Positions 10,038-21,265 of a stretch of 64,000 nucleotides of DNA are shown here, piece by piece. The DNA is from Axinella damicornis (Eukaryota > Porifera > Demospongiae > Axinellida > Axinellidae), in assembly GCA_963931865.1 (NCBI GenBank), contig OZ007514.1:5868646-5932645 (forward strand), read 5' to 3'. Position 1 is the stretch's first letter, and each line of letters starts with the position of its first letter. The notes beneath the pieces are model-generated. The model ran no database searches, was not told the origin of the DNA, and saw nothing but the letters and a program-made list of their open reading frames with translations. The translations under genes were made by a program, and so were the position numbers.

Positions 10038-11585
10038 CTGGGTGGGAATACAGGAGTGAGAACGTTACAATGGTGCAATAGACGACTGAGCAACTGTATC
10101 ACAGATTTGTACAGAGAATGGGCATGACAGTGACATTAGACATGTACTGCCAACTTTGTTACAGCTAGCTAGTGAGAAACAGTTTGCATACATGTCTGTC
10201 TATTGTGCATGGACCAATGCTATGTATAAATGTTAGCTATCAACTTCTGTTCATCTGCACTTTTTCCAGTAGCACTATATAGTCAAATACCATCCTATGG
10301 CCAATTAATGCACACATTATGAGATGCCACTGAAAGTTGAGTCAAAACAAGCCACAGCACAAAGTGCTCACAGCTTTAACGTCGAAGGTGAGTTTCAGGA
10401 AGACATGTCATAATTCAGCCACCAAGGTGAGTCACTGCATAGTTATCTGCCAGGCTAGCCTTCGGGCTCTTTAGCAGCCTTATATACAAACATTCCTACT
10501 CAGCTTTCATCACTCAACTAGCCACTGATCCGATGACATTCAGTAAGCTACAAGATCTCCAAATGTTTGATGATCATGATTTCTCCAAAGGCTTGCTCGA
10601 CCACTTCAAAGTACTCATTTATAAATCACCCATGCCACATTCATAAATCACCCTGAATCAGCTAGAACTGTTATCAGTAGTGTTTAATAAGTCATGTGAC
10701 GGTCATGCAGTTATTTCCTGCCTAGATAGCAATTGTGTGCAAGTCATGGCGTGGCAACCAACTACCTGTAGCCCAACCGGCTACCTAGGCTGTACTTCAG
10801 CTACCTGACCATTTAAGTCGTGTGGCAACAAGCCCTGACGTACCCTTTGACCTCTACTGACTTGAGGAAAGACACCGAAGATGCTTCAACAGCAACTTTA
10901 GCAAATAAATTAAATGTTCAACTACTGTACTCTGAGACGGGGTGAATGCTTGCCAGGTATATGGTTAGGATATGCGTCACAACATATTGCATTCAATTTG
11001 GTATACAGGTATCTCAGGCTTTTAGACAAGGAGAGCTGGCTTTGTCATCCATCTAATGAATTCAGGGTTGACGGCTTGGTGCTTGAACAGATGCCTGGGT
11101 CAGTGATTCTTCAGCCAATGCTACATGTGTAATACCTGAGTCAATACCAAAGGCAAGACTAACATCAAGTAATATAAGGAAGCCTGCTGTGTGTGAAGAC
11201 TGCTCTGTGATAGATGGCAAACTTCAGCTCAAAGCATGTGCCTGCTGCTAACAAAAATGTCATAAAAATGTAATGAGATGGCAGAATGGCAAAGAATAGG
11301 GAAACAAGGTATAGGGATGATAGCATCAAATACTTAGCATACAAAGTTACAAACCTCTATATAGCGTATGTAAGGTGGGATTGTATGCTAAACTGTTTTA
11401 TTCTATCATCCCTACCCTGTTTCCCTACTTTGTTCTGCTATCCCTATACATTTCGTTACATTTGTTCTTTAGTCTTGTATTTAAAGTGTGTGTCTACATA
11501 GGCAGAAGTTGCTAAGCTGAAGGCAAAGACAAGACTACTGTGTACGTCATCGTATTTCCTCTCTGAACACTCTCCTTGTATGTAC
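10038..11585. other. Intron between death-domain exons C and B; nothing else seen
   Basis: About 1.5 kb without a recognisable exon. A short inverted repeat around 11,285-11,330 and 11,395-11,445 ('gggaaacaaggtatagggatgata' type arms) is probably a small fold-back element. A and T content is higher than in the flanking exons. Confidence 0.5.
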
Positions 11586-11834
11586 CTTTTGGCAAGTACT
11601 GTGCCAACTTCTCCACTGCTCTATTGTCTCCAGCTTCATAGAGTGCCAGGGCAAGGCTCTCCCAGGAGGAATAGGGGGCTGTGTTGACCCAGTACTCCCC
11701 AGCTGCACAAGTCCGTTCCATCTCAGTGGTGTAACTCTGCAAGAGCCTCTGTACAATGGAAGCTGGGACCATTTTCCTCCAATCTTCAACCTCCTTCATT
11801 ACTGGAACAATGCTGAATGGACTGAGGGTGGTAG
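11586..11834 (-). CDS. Death-domain exon, type B, diverged cluster
   Basis: A 249-base exon (83 codons), acceptor ctccttcag| and donor CAAAAG|gtacat, phase 1 at both ends. The translation contains MKEVEDWRKM, CAAGEYWVNTAPYSSWE, LALALYEAGD and ends QYLPKG. These align with the type B exon at 34,671 (AVGEYWVQYVPHASWE, ATALYRSGEE, QYLPKG). It is shorter than its relatives by a few residues near the second and third helices. The domain mediates homotypic protein contacts. It is the middle module of the 12,992-9,768 cluster. Confidence 0.7.
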
Positions 11835-12698
11835 CTGAAGGAGAAACACACCAGTGATGAACAATAGGTGGATGTGAACAGTACTAGGTAGATGTTGAAT
11901 GGATTTGCAACTATTGTGAAGATAAACTCTACACCAGTTTCATGGTCAGGGTTCCTTCAAACAATGTAACCATTGCGCAATTCATTTTCAATGAACAGTA
12001 GTCTGTACATGCATCTGGGACATGCTATAGGCAGTATCATTCTACGATATCTTCATGCATGGTTTGGGGGCGGGGTTGTAGCTTCTTTGGCCATTAATCT
12101 GCTGATACATCACTATGAAATTTCCTTGGTCATCAAGATGTTCTCTGATACAACCCCCGGAATAATTGCAAGGAGTTGTAATATAGCCTGGTGTGTATGC
12201 CTATAGATAAAGAAGGTGCCTACTATAGCATCACTTGTTTTGGAAGAGTCACTTAATTGTCAAAGCAAGTATCAGCAATGTCCGCTCGAAATAATTATGT
12301 TCATTCAGTAGTAAATAGAAAGCAAAAAAAATTGCTCACATGGATCATTGCATGGGTGTATTTGAATGGACAGTGTAAAGGACCTGCTAGTTATAGTTAA
12401 GTATTTACCAGTAATACACGAGACAATTCTCCACCTCAGAAGGTGGAGAATTGGGAAATTTTCCTGGAGGGGCATGCCCCTAGACCCCTAGTAAGCAAGC
12501 GCTAAAAGTTTGTATGCCGCTTTTTGCCGCAACGTAAAAATTTGCTTCCGTACACCACCCCTGGCCTGACCACTCTGCAACTGCTTCCGACGGCCCTGTA
12601 TTGTGATTCATGCGATGGGATACCACATGTATGACACCTAAAATAATGCTAAATAATGCAGGCCATGCATGTATTTTCTGATTTTCAGGATGACTCAC
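11835..12698. other. Intron with dispersed-repeat pieces
   Basis: About 11,990-12,150 resembles the dispersed repeat at 34,440-34,600 and 61,840-61,980 (motifs 'agtatcattctat' and 'gtagcttctttggcca'). About 12,440-12,598 has 'ggaggggcatgcccct', the G-run-free version of the flanks around other poly-G tracts, and ends at 'gacggccctg', an inverted hAT-like CAGGGCCGTC end. No exon seen. Confidence 0.5.
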
Positions 12699-12992
12699 AT
12701 TCTGGTGGTTCTGCAAATTGTCGGATGGGGTCGGCTACTGTTAGCTCTCCTGCCCGGTCAAGGGAATATATTAACCTCCTCCATGATGGTGGGTAACCAC
12801 TACCCTGCAGCCAATGTTGTATCGTATCCTGGAGGCAACGCTTATTATTGATGTGCTTTTCTCCAATATCGTGCAATATGGGATAGACCAAAACACCATC
12901 TCTCCACAGGCCAAGGAAAAGCTGCTCCCCAAGCTTGCTCCACTGCACACTCTGCACATGTTTCAGGACGTTACTCAGAGTGAGGGGTGGAA
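12699..12992 (-). CDS. Death-domain exon, type A, diverged cluster
   Basis: A 294-base exon (98 codons), acceptor cacttcag| and donor GAAT|gtgagt, phase 1 at both ends. It begins VPPLTLSNVLKHVQ and includes IQHWLQGSGYPPSWRRLI, YSLDRAGEL and RQFAEPPE. These match the type A exon at 37,025 (APPLTVDTVLTAVQ, IECWMQGDG, KPSWRRIIFALDGAEE, RHHAEPVP). It is the first module in transcript order of the left A-B-C cluster. No start-codon exon was found upstream, so the cluster is an incomplete gene or a remnant. Confidence 0.7.
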
Positions 12993-13390
12993 CTGAAGTG
13001 AACAAAGGCACATATTAATTGTCATCCAACAACACAATTATGAGCTTTTGCCCCACAAAGCGCAACTATGGCACATGAATACTGTAACTAAGTTCCATAG
13101 GACAATGAATGCTTACCCAAAACGAAATAACAAATTAAATGTTGAGGTCAGTGAAGGGGCAGCATGCACAAATGGTCCGAAAAAGAAAGAAAAATTGATG
13201 GAAAGAGGGGGGGGGGGGGGGGGGGGGGGAATGGCCTTACCAGGATTTGAACCCCGGCTTCCTGCATAACAGCCCTTGCGTATAAACAGGCACCCATGCA
13301 TGCACCAGACTTGTTGTGGTCAAGTTCAATAGTTTATTGTTATATAGTAGCTATAAGCAGACACCCACCAGACTTGTTGAGTGGTCCAGT
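12993..13390. other. G run and tRNA-like SINE fragment
   Basis: A 23-base G run lies at 13,207-13,229. Just right of it, read on the minus strand, GGGGTTCAAATCC (about 13,246-13,258) is a B-box-like RNA polymerase III element. No cloverleaf with paired stems can be drawn and the A box is not clear, so this is a tRNA-derived SINE remnant at best. Confidence 0.35.
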
Positions 13391-13934
13391 TCATTCATTT
13401 AAGTCAGGGCTTTCTACATCAATGTGTATGGGAGTCCTAAAGGCTGTTGTCTCACATTATAATCTGTGGGGTTCAAATGTCTATGGCTGCCTGATCGACG
13501 CCACCAAAGCTTTCGACACATTGGATCATACCTATCATTTTAGGTTTTGTACCCCTCATGTTTTATCTCATCTGTTACGTTCTTATTAATTGTAAGTCAT
13601 TTTATGGATGCGCTATATATGGTCCCTCAATATTAATGCTCGGTCGATTAGGTCCATAGATGTCAGTATAAACAAAAGTTTACGTTGTGGGTATACTCAA
13701 TGTTTGTTACAGTATAAGTTGATCAGTCAAGCCAGAGCATGTGGTAATGACCTGCATTCTCCACTGTTTCATGTCGTAATTTCATCGGTTGGTCACTCCT
13801 TCGTGTGTAATTATAGCTCTGTTATTATGTCACTTGCAAATTTAATTATGGAGATTAGAGATCCTTCATTGTTTGTTGATAGTTTTGTGCACTATGAGTT
13901 GAATCAGTTAGTTAACTTTATTTCTACTATGTAA
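13391..13934 (+). pseudogene. Non-LTR retrotransposon reverse-transcriptase fragment
   Basis: The frame ending near 13,589 contains GSNVYGCLIDATKAFDTLDH. This is the catalytic-region block A pattern of non-LTR reverse transcriptases (…DATKAFD…). A second frame from 13,608 (IWSLNINARSIRSIDVSINK…) resembles the region C-terminal to the reverse transcriptase in such elements. The two frames are not continuous, the YxDD block is absent and the ends are lost. It is a dead, 5'- and internally deleted copy. Family is probably CR1/RTE-like, but I cannot fix it. Confidence 0.65.
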
Positions 13935-13988
13935 TCACTCTATGCGTTGTGTACACCTTTCATGTGGTGTGAAAACATGTTATAATAA

Positions 13989-15239
13989 TAGACTAGGTAG
14001 AGTCTATATGTAGGGATAGAGTGGACACGCAATATATGCTAATGCAAAAAAATCTTTCAAAATCTCTCAAATTTGGTTGACTCCCTCACGACCCTGTTTG
14101 CACAAAACAGCAGCATTTTACACGGGCAGTGCATGACCCCATCGCTTTTTGACAACTTCAAAGTCTCATGAGGCGCTTGAAACCGCTCACTCAATAAATA
14201 TGGCTTCATCTGCGACGCCATTTTCTTCATTTGTGCACATGCGTAGAGAGCAAAATTGTGTACTGTGTGCAGAGTGAATGCTATCAAGTATGCTGCTACA
14301 AAAATGAGGTAAACAAGTGCAAAAAATATTAACAATGTATGGAGATGTAAGGATAGCAGAACAGCAAAAAGGAAAACCACCATGGATGATGGCATTAAAC
14401 AGTTCAGTGTAAATAATACATGGATAATGAGAAAAATATGTAGGGTGGTCGTACTGACACACAAAGGGCAGCATAAGGTTGCACACCTGAAAATAACTTT
14501 TTAGCGTGGCAATGCAGCCTCAGTGCTGGGAACCCTCTGTGTAAATAGTTGCATGTAGTTGTATTTCGTCTTGTCTTGTCTTGTTTTGTATACAATATTG
14601 TGATTGTGTTAGTTCTTTGTTCTGTACGTTAGCGTTTTTTTTTTTTTTGTTTGTTTGTTTGTATTTTGAAATTTGTATTTTTTTTCCTTTGGTTCTTAGT
14701 GTAAGGTAAGCTGTAGAGCAGCTCGTATTGTTCTGTGCCTATAAAAAAAAAAATTTACACTTGTTTACCTCATTTTGTAGCAGCAAACTTGATAGCATTC
14801 ACTCCGCACACAGTACACAATTCAAAGTTCAAAGTTGCTCTCTGCGCATGCACACAAATAGCATCACAGATGAAGCCATAGTTATTGAGTGGGCGGTTTT
14901 AAAGCGCCTCCATCGTGAGACTAAAAAGCGATGGGGTCATGCACTGCTCAGTGTAAAATGCTGCTTTTTTGTGCAAACACCATCGTGAGGGAGTCAGCCA
15001 AATTTGAACTAGCGTGTCTGAAGAAAGAAGAAGAAGAAAACCGATTTTGGCGGTTTGGCGGCTTTCTGGTGTGGTACTTTTGCGATGCTGTGTCGCGACA
15101 CTGCATGGGAGTCTTCTTAGCCAGGAAAACACTCAAGGACGAATAGTACGTTGTCATAAAGGTTTATAAGTTCGTTGTTTTTGAGATTTTGAATATTGCG
15201 TGTCCGTTGTATCCCTACATACAGAGTCTACCGACTCTA
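13989..15239. mobile_element. Large fold-back element, 1.25 kb
   Basis: Outer ends are imperfect inverted repeats (left TAGACTAGGTAGAGTCTATA at 13,989; the right end is its inverse at 15,239). Homology continues inward: 14,075-14,330 is the inverse of about 14,757-15,012, with 'gcgatggggtcatgcac' in both. The central part (about 14,425-14,500) includes the inverse of a sequence found in unit Y (near 18,420-18,470). Open frames read in the arms are mirror images and are not genes. Confidence 0.75.
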
Positions 15240-16270
15240 ACAAATGAGTAAGAAATTTAGAACAACTATGCTACTACCATAAAACAGGTGTGTTGAGCAT
15301 GTGATTAGTGGAACATGTGATTAGTGGAATGTTATGAAACTCATCATGTTCATTGTAGTCATTGTCTTTTATATTCATAACTCTGTTGGGGAGCATTTAG
15401 GTTTGGTGTAAACAAGATAATGGATTCAGGCAGGGAGGGTATGGGAATGGGACCAGCCAACTGTTCATTCAACACCCACTCTCTGTCATCATTGAATAGG
15501 CAGACATTCAGCCTCTAGTGTTATAGCTTGCAATTGTAATTTGAAATATTCATGTATACGGATACCAGTATATTTTGGTGGGTCCACATGGACCCATAGT
15601 TGGTAAGGTATAGAAGATGGCTCTCACAGTGTGAGCATGGAATGATTTAGGAATGGATTGGAGTTGAGGTTTGTGTAGTAGCACATATACAGAGATTGAT
15701 CTTCAGTGGCAGCTGTTACAAAATCGTCAATGTATAGAGACCAATAGCGGAAGTGTGCAATAGATGGGAAAGGCGAGTATTTGCACAAACAGGGTATGGG
15801 AACCTGGTATAACTATGGTTGAACCGTCACGGTTGATATTACCTGGTGTTTCGCGGCACAAACATGTCAACGTTTCACCATGAGTCCTTCCAGCCAAGGA
15901 ACATTGTTCCTTCCAGGAATATTTTACCTTGAGTTCCAGGAATATTGCTCCTGGAATATTGTTCCAGGGCTGCTTTATCTTGAGTTCCAGTAATAATATA
16001 TGAATATTGTACCTGAGTACCTAATATGAATATTAGTTGAAATGATGGTCCATTCATAATTGCATGTAAACGTGATGAAAATGACAGCAGGCTCCACTCT
16101 TGAAGTACACCTTGCAATAACCATTTTGCTCTTTGTGTGCAGCAAAACCTGTGGGAATTGCACTTTAGCTGTACTAATTGCCAACTGCCATATACTGCGG
16201 TCTTCCTCAGGACACTATAGATTGGTCCATGAATAGCTGCAGCATCGGATCCGGCAAGGGAATAATTGGT
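15240..16270. other. No supported gene
   Basis: The only structure I see is a cluster of short inverted repeats around 15,885-15,985 (repeated 'ttccaggaatatt' in both orientations). A minus-strand open frame here (about 15,875-16,276) has no domain and consists partly of those repeats. Confidence 0.5.
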
Positions 16271-16279
16271 GTGCAACTT

Positions 16280-16432
16280 GCCTATTGTAAGACGCTCTAT
16301 GCCAGCTTGGAATATTTATATCTTTGGAATGCTTTACCCACCTCTGTACATCCAACTCCCTTTTTTCCCCTTCAAGTGTGCAACATCTCCTCTTGTCTTT
16401 ATATTGTTTTGTTGCTGTGGTTCTTTTCATAG
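16280..16432 (+). pseudogene. 3' tail of a non-LTR retrotransposon ORF
   Basis: The plus frame contains LYLWNALPTSVHPTPFF, matching the conserved tail of non-LTR ORF2 proteins in animals (pattern: R…WN.LP..V…..S…F). Upstream and downstream parts are missing. It may be the 3' end of the same element family as 13,391-13,934, with the fold-back between, but they are not demonstrably one insertion. Confidence 0.55.
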
Positions 16433-16760
16433 CTACTGTTTGTTTTGCACAATACAGCATCGTATAACTTCATCGTATAACTTCGGAACGGTCATCAGTA
16501 TGATTTACAAAAATGCTTTGTCCGGCCCTTTCTATACAGTTTGTGCCTATTTCAATACGGTCTTCCAAGTCCAGGTCGGATCACACGGCTTTATTTTTGG
16601 CGACAAAAAACTATGAAATAGCGCTTAATTAAGTATACGGCGCGCGTATCCACGTGCAGGGATCCCGTAACCTTAAGCGCTTGCGTGTACGGCCGGCCAC
16701 ATGCACAGCTACACAGTCGCCTCCTGATATAGATATTGACGACTCACTGTGCTGGGGAGT
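16433..16760. other. Remnant with TTAA-type terminus
   Basis: The segment ends at 16,661-16,675 with ATCCCGTAACC followed by TTAA, identical to the terminus of the fold-back at 5,114-5,548. A TTAA also occurs at about 16,625-16,632, so a very short deleted copy may lie between. Nothing else is recognised. Confidence 0.45.
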
Positions 16761-16983
16761 ACAAACACATTCTGTATGCCGCCAGTACTCCAGTTAGCAG
16801 CTGGACCGAATCAGGGAGTCTTTAAGTTAAGGTGGCAGTGCTTATGACTGATGGCTATGGATTCTAATAAGCTTCAGCAATGACCCAACAAATGGTGGTG
16901 GGTTACCCCCATGAGGTGTTTGGAGAAGGTGTTGAAGATGTGTTTCTATTTTGATACCTGTTTCTTTATGACATCTTCTGCAG

Positions 16984-17098
16984 GCATCTGTGCTGTTGTG
17001 ATCCTGAAAGATGGTGAGAGTGGCAGTGGTGAGGAGACGGCTCAGACAGAGTCTGAAGCAGTTGGTGAAACGCCTTTGCTGTCCCTCAGCTTGTTATG
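16984..17098 (+). pseudogene. Acetyl-CoA-synthetase-like C-terminal exon, broken, copy 1
   Basis: Follows an acceptor (catcttctgcag|) and ends at donor ATG|gtatgtg. It reads ICAVVILKDGESGSGEE, matching the C-terminal domain of acetyl-CoA synthetases (human ACSS1/2 pattern: Y.FVTLKD…LK..V..KI..YAVP). An insertion near 17,045 and the loss of about 11 bases before 'cctttgctgtccc' destroy the expected AVPQLV frame. No other ACSS exon is nearby. The family's AMP-binding core and RSGKIMRR motif are absent. Confidence 0.55.
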
Positions 17099-18732
17099 GT
17101 ATGTGAGATGTACCTGTATTTATCTCAAGTTGCATGGTAGATCAAACGTACCGGTAGTCACTGTAAACACGCTACAGTAACCAAGGGCACAATATGTTCC
17201 CATGATTCTCGTAAGCACTATGGGTCTATCTGAAGGGTGGACGGACGGTACGGAGCATTCGTTACTATCACTTTGCGTCACAGTCTGCATGGCCAACCCA
17301 ACCATGGAAACCAGAGGTGCCTTCTTCTTACAGCTCCATTGTATTTACGGAAGACTAGGCTTCTCTCTTCGATTTTCTTCTACATTTAAACAACACTAGC
17401 ATCGAAGTAACAGAACCGGCCCTTCTTGGCATTTCCAGCGTTGGAATCGTCTGCTTTTCAAAATCACTCGCTGTGATGCCATCCATCATGGGAATAGAGC
17501 CTAAGCGCCTACGAATATCACACAAGCGACTGAATACTTGTTTCTCAATGTCGCTATCAACTACGGGTATGCACTAAGCAGAAGCCAGACTAAATCATGC
17601 TGCAGTATGGCACAGCGGTTACCAAGTATGACACAAGGAGATGCTATAGCAACCGTGCTGCTGTATGACAGAAGCCCAATGTGCAGTTAGATCACGTCCA
17701 GGGTGGACGTATTCTGGTTTACAGTCACTCACCCTCGGATGCTTCGTGCCCTCGTGCTCGTGACTTTAGATGGATACATGTCACCCACCTGGGCATGATG
17801 TAACTATAACATACATCTGTCCATACTGAATACTGTCTGCAATCATAACAGCTCAACTATTTGAACTCACAAGTCCTGCTTGAATATGTACCTGCCACTC
17901 TCTCAGCCTTGCAACAATAGAACCGAGCTCCTTCCTAAACTGCTTGTGAAAAGGTATAGAGTCGATTAAGACCTCCCATATTTAATTGAAGGCAGAGGTG
18001 ACCATGTAATATATATTGTACACTAATTTTTGGGGTTGCTACCGTCCTGGAACATCTGGGACAGTCCGGAATTGTTGTCCCCCATTCCTGTCCCGTACGG
18101 ATCTTGCCAGAATAACATTAGGTCTGTTCTCATTCCTAGTCTGGTTACAGTCTGGGAATGGAAATAACAAAAGGCGATGTGTATTATACGTACACGTATA
18201 ATACAAATGTACACGTACAAGCTGGCTGACTTGAGCGGATATTGCTTCAAGACTTCCTGAAGCAAAGAAGCAAAGAAGGGAGTGACACTCTGATGCCTTG
18301 CGGATCGATGAGATCTTGGTGTGTGGTGGCTGTTCGCTGTTTGTGGTATAGCCATGTGTTTTGCCGTGGGGCGGCGAGGGATTAGTATAGTTTTACACCA
18401 AGTGTCCCTGAAGTTATTTTCAGGTGTGCAACCTTATGCTGCCCTTTGTGTGTCAGTACGACCACTGCCTGTCAGTGCCAAACGGTGGTAGCTGTACCGT
18501 CCCCCTTCAGTGAGACTGTGGGGCAAAATTTTCTATACTAGTACTTGTTGTGGCACACTGCTAGAACCCCACCATCTCCCTTCAGTGACTGTGGGGCGCA
18601 GATGGTGTGCAAGAGAAACACTGGGTTATTCGCTAACGTTACGACACCATATGAGTAGAGTTTGATAGTAGTGCCCAGAACATTATGTCATGATACTGGT
18701 TTTATTGCAGCTGATTAAGTACATTATTTCAG

Positions 18733-19035
18733 AACTAAGCGTTCTTCCAACACTGATCGGATCCTTGTCTTCTTCTGTTAACTCCACTTCTGTAAAGAAT
18801 GTACGGCAGGCAATCAAGTTCATAATGCCAACGGAAGAGATATTTGTCAATTCCTATTGAGGCCGTAGTGAGAGGCCACCATGCCTACATGTACAACGAT
18901 ATCTGGGCCACTGTTCTTGGTGAAGAATCACATGCCATGCCAGATGAAGTTGGCAACCGGTTGTCACGTGACGAGCTGAGAGGCATGAGACATATTAGTC
19001 TGCTAATTATCCGTGGCGTAAAATACATGCCATGA
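18733..19035 (+). pseudogene. HIRAN-like fragment, copy 1
   Basis: The frame around 18,850-18,930 reads IPIEAVVRGHHAY…IWATVLGEE. This resembles the start of a HIRAN-like domain common in sponge and cnidarian proteins (VRG.HVY..IW.P.LGE). The rest of the domain does not follow. A preceding frame, from acceptor-like attatttcag| at 18,732, reads SLSSSVNSTSVKNVRQAIKF and is also conserved in copy 3, but stops at 18,858. The two frames differ, so an intact protein is not encoded. Confidence 0.4.
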
Positions 19036-19277
19036 AAAATTAATCCTTGTGAAGCGAAAGTTGAACCGACGATAATTTCCCACAGTACAAACAAGGGTAG
19101 CTGAACAGAATGGGTGTGTGAATAACTCCATGTACTGACTTGTTTCTCCCAGGCCTCCCCTGTTTTCCCAAGACCAATTAGATTACCGGAGCATTACTAG
19201 AGATTGGTTGAGATTATTGGCTATAGCAAACAGTGTTGCTTGAGGCTTTGTGTATGAGCGTTGCTTCTCTGTTCCAG

Positions 19278-19376
19278 CGGAGGTTGGAGGAGGACTTGCT
19301 ACCATCCAGACACACTCATCGGACCTGAGGTTGATCCACCCTGACCTCCCACCCAACGTGTTTGGAGGGACCAAAG
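19278..19376 (+). pseudogene. Exon C of unit Y, copy 1 (damaged)
   Basis: Equivalent to 41,199-41,307 and 51,674-51,782. Here the acceptor and first nine bases are altered by a deletion and one T is missing in 'gaggacttgctacc', which shifts the frame. The donor CCAAAG|gtgagc is kept. The translated family pattern is RLEEDFATIQTLSSD…LIHPDLPP. I do not recognise the protein. Confidence 0.5.
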
Positions 19377-19685
19377 GTGAGCCCAGTGCTGAGTTGCTAA
19401 CTGCTGCTGTTGTTGTCAGTGATGTGTGTGAATAGCCCAAGGGTATCGGACATGCAGACACAGCCTCATTGTCACACCATGTGCATGTGCTAAGCATTTG
19501 TCCATGTAGTTTAGTTGAGAATGCCATTTGTTGAACAGTTTAAGACTCTGAAGGCATTATACAGCCGACCAGAGCAATTACTCTAGTGAGCTGAACAAGA
19601 ACTGTACCATCCACAACAGAAGGTGAATAGCACACGCCAAATGCATTTCCTGGCAGTCAGGATGATGGGATACAATAACATGTAC

Positions 19686-20024
19686 AGCCTCATTCCCAGC
19701 CTCCCCCCAGCCTCATTCCCAGCCTCCCCTCAGCCTCATTCCCAGCCTCCCTCAGCCTCATTCCCAGCCTCCCCCCAGCCTCATTCCCAGCCTCCCCCAG
19801 CCTCATTCCCAGCCTCCCCCCAGCTTCATTCCCAGCCTCCCCCCAGCTTCATTCCCAGCCTCCCCTCAGCCTCATTCCCAGCCTCCCTCAGCCTCATTCC
19901 CAGCCTCCCCCCAGCCTCATTCCCAGCCTCCCCTCAGCCTCATTCCCAGCCTCCCCCAGCCTCCCCCAGCCTCATTCCCAGCCTCCCCCCAGCTTCATTC
20001 CCAGCCTCCCCTCAGCCTCATTCA
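19686..20024 (+). repeat. Minisatellite, about 23-bp unit
   Basis: About 15 units of CCTCATTCCCAGCCTCCCCC with 5-6 C at the end and small variants. An open frame rich in Pro/Ser/Ala/His runs through it because the common unit sizes keep the frame; it is not a protein gene. Copy 2 (41,684-41,780) has about four units and copy 3 (about 52,110-52,135) about one. Confidence 0.9.
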
Positions 20025-20283
20025 GTAAACGTTTGTCCTCAGTGTGGGCACATTGCCTTAGTTACTGAAAATAAGTCCATGCACCTATATAGTGCCTATG
20101 ACGTACAGATATGCATGTACTAAGAGCTCTTTCCTGCATTTCTTGACTTGGTTCAAAGGTCAAGTATGTGGGTCAGTAAAGCAGAGGGGACAAGTCAACC
20201 ACTTCAGTTAAAACTGTCCATTTTCTTCTCACTAGGTTATTTTCTGGGAGTACTGTACATGCTCCAGTTTAATTTTTGAAGTT

Positions 20284-20500
20284 GTCCTGTAGTAATCTGT
20301 AATACTCTCTGGTAACCTCCAGCAATCTTTAGTGATCTGTAGTATTCCCTGTACATCATTTGTAGTAATCTCGTGTATTCTCTAGTATCTGTAGCTGTAC
20401 ATCATTGTAGTAATCTCTAGTATTCTCTAGTAATCTGTAGTAATCTCTAGTAATCTCTAGTAATCTCTGGTTAACTCTAGTAGTAATCTTTTCCGATGTG
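20284..20500 (+). repeat. AGTAATCTCT tandem repeat, copy 1
   Basis: An irregular array of 'agtaatctctagtattctct' variants. Homologous arrays lie at 42,427-42,615 and 52,395-52,585. A mobile element has inserted into the copy 2 array at 42,057. Confidence 0.85.
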
Positions 20501-20826
20501 GATGCAGATTGAGTAGTAGTCACTTTTATGTGTGACAGGTCCTGACTATTGAGTGCTCATCTTGGGACAACAGGAAAAGCAGGGAATGGGAAACAGGACA
20601 GGAGTGGGAATGATAAGGGTGGAGCTTGGTTTCTGCCCTTGTGAAAGTGGCTGCTCTTGTAATACTCCTTCAAGAAGGCAGAATTAAAGGTCACAGCTCA
20701 ACTAAAGTGCTTTCCCAACAACTGCACAAATACGTGTTAGGTTTTACAGTGACCCCAAAAAGAGCCCGCACTTAGGATTGTGTCGTTCTTACTCCCGTCC
20801 CGTTTCTTGTTCCCTGCTTTCCAGTT

Positions 20827-20904
20827 GCCCTCTTGTGCTCATCATGTACTCATCATGTGCTCATCATGTGCTCATCATGTGCTCATCATGTGCTCATCTT
20901 GTGC
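20827..20904 (+). repeat. CTCATCATGTG tandem repeat
   Basis: About seven imperfect 11-base units just upstream of exon D. Related shorter arrays lie at 43,150-43,230 and 52,735-52,780. An ordinary short tandem repeat. A (CA)n tract follows at about 21,115-21,136. Confidence 0.85.
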
Positions 20905-20908
20905 ACAG

Positions 20909-20984
20909 GGATGCTAAGCTGAGTGTGGTGAACCGAAGGAGGAGGAGGAGGAAGGTGTTGAGGAAGATGTCCCCATCATCATGA
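20909..20984 (+). pseudogene. Exon D of unit Y, copy 1
   Basis: Flanked by acceptor gtgcacag| and donor ATGA|gtaagt. Compared with 43,238-43,356 it lacks about 43 bases of the GAG/GAA-rich part. In copy 2 the exon encodes a strongly acidic segment. No protein identity. Confidence 0.4.
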
Positions 20985-21104
20985 GTAAGTACAACCTGGA
21001 GCACATGCATGTGGTTCAGTATACAATGTCTGTGTAGTGGAACTCACAGTAGTTTGTGTGTCTGCTCACGCTGTTCTCCTTTTTCCTTGCGATTCTTTCC
21101 CTTA

Positions 21105-21136
<32 letters not shown>

Positions 21137-21143
21137 TTCCCAG

Positions 21144-21265
21144 GTGCTGGTGGTGGAATTGGTGCCATTGGCATAATATTATGTTAGAAAGATGCTGCAC
21201 CTGGGAACAGTGGGAAGGCTGGCATGAACCAAGACCCAAGAGAGGCTGTGCTCAAATACACAAAG
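21144..21265 (+). pseudogene. Exon E of unit Y, copy 1 (frame disrupted)
   Basis: Acceptor cattcccag| and donor CAAAG|gtcagt match the intact 53,017-53,124 copy. An insertion after 'cattggcata' and another inside 'cacctgggaacagtggg' break the frame, although the last 15 codons (GMNQDPREAVLKYTK) still align. Protein unknown. Confidence 0.45.

Noticed and set aside
14057..14486. Two minus-strand frames of 99-135 codons
   Set aside because: They lie in the arm of a fold-back element and mirror the right arm.
19623..20123. 166-codon plus-strand frame rich in Pro, Ser and His
   Set aside because: It is the translation of a 23-bp minisatellite whose length varies between copies; no splice signals or domain.
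20909..21265. A real gene formed by exons D and E of unit Y
   Set aside because: Not upheld: each copy has a lost donor, missing exon or broken frame, and no protein identity could be given.
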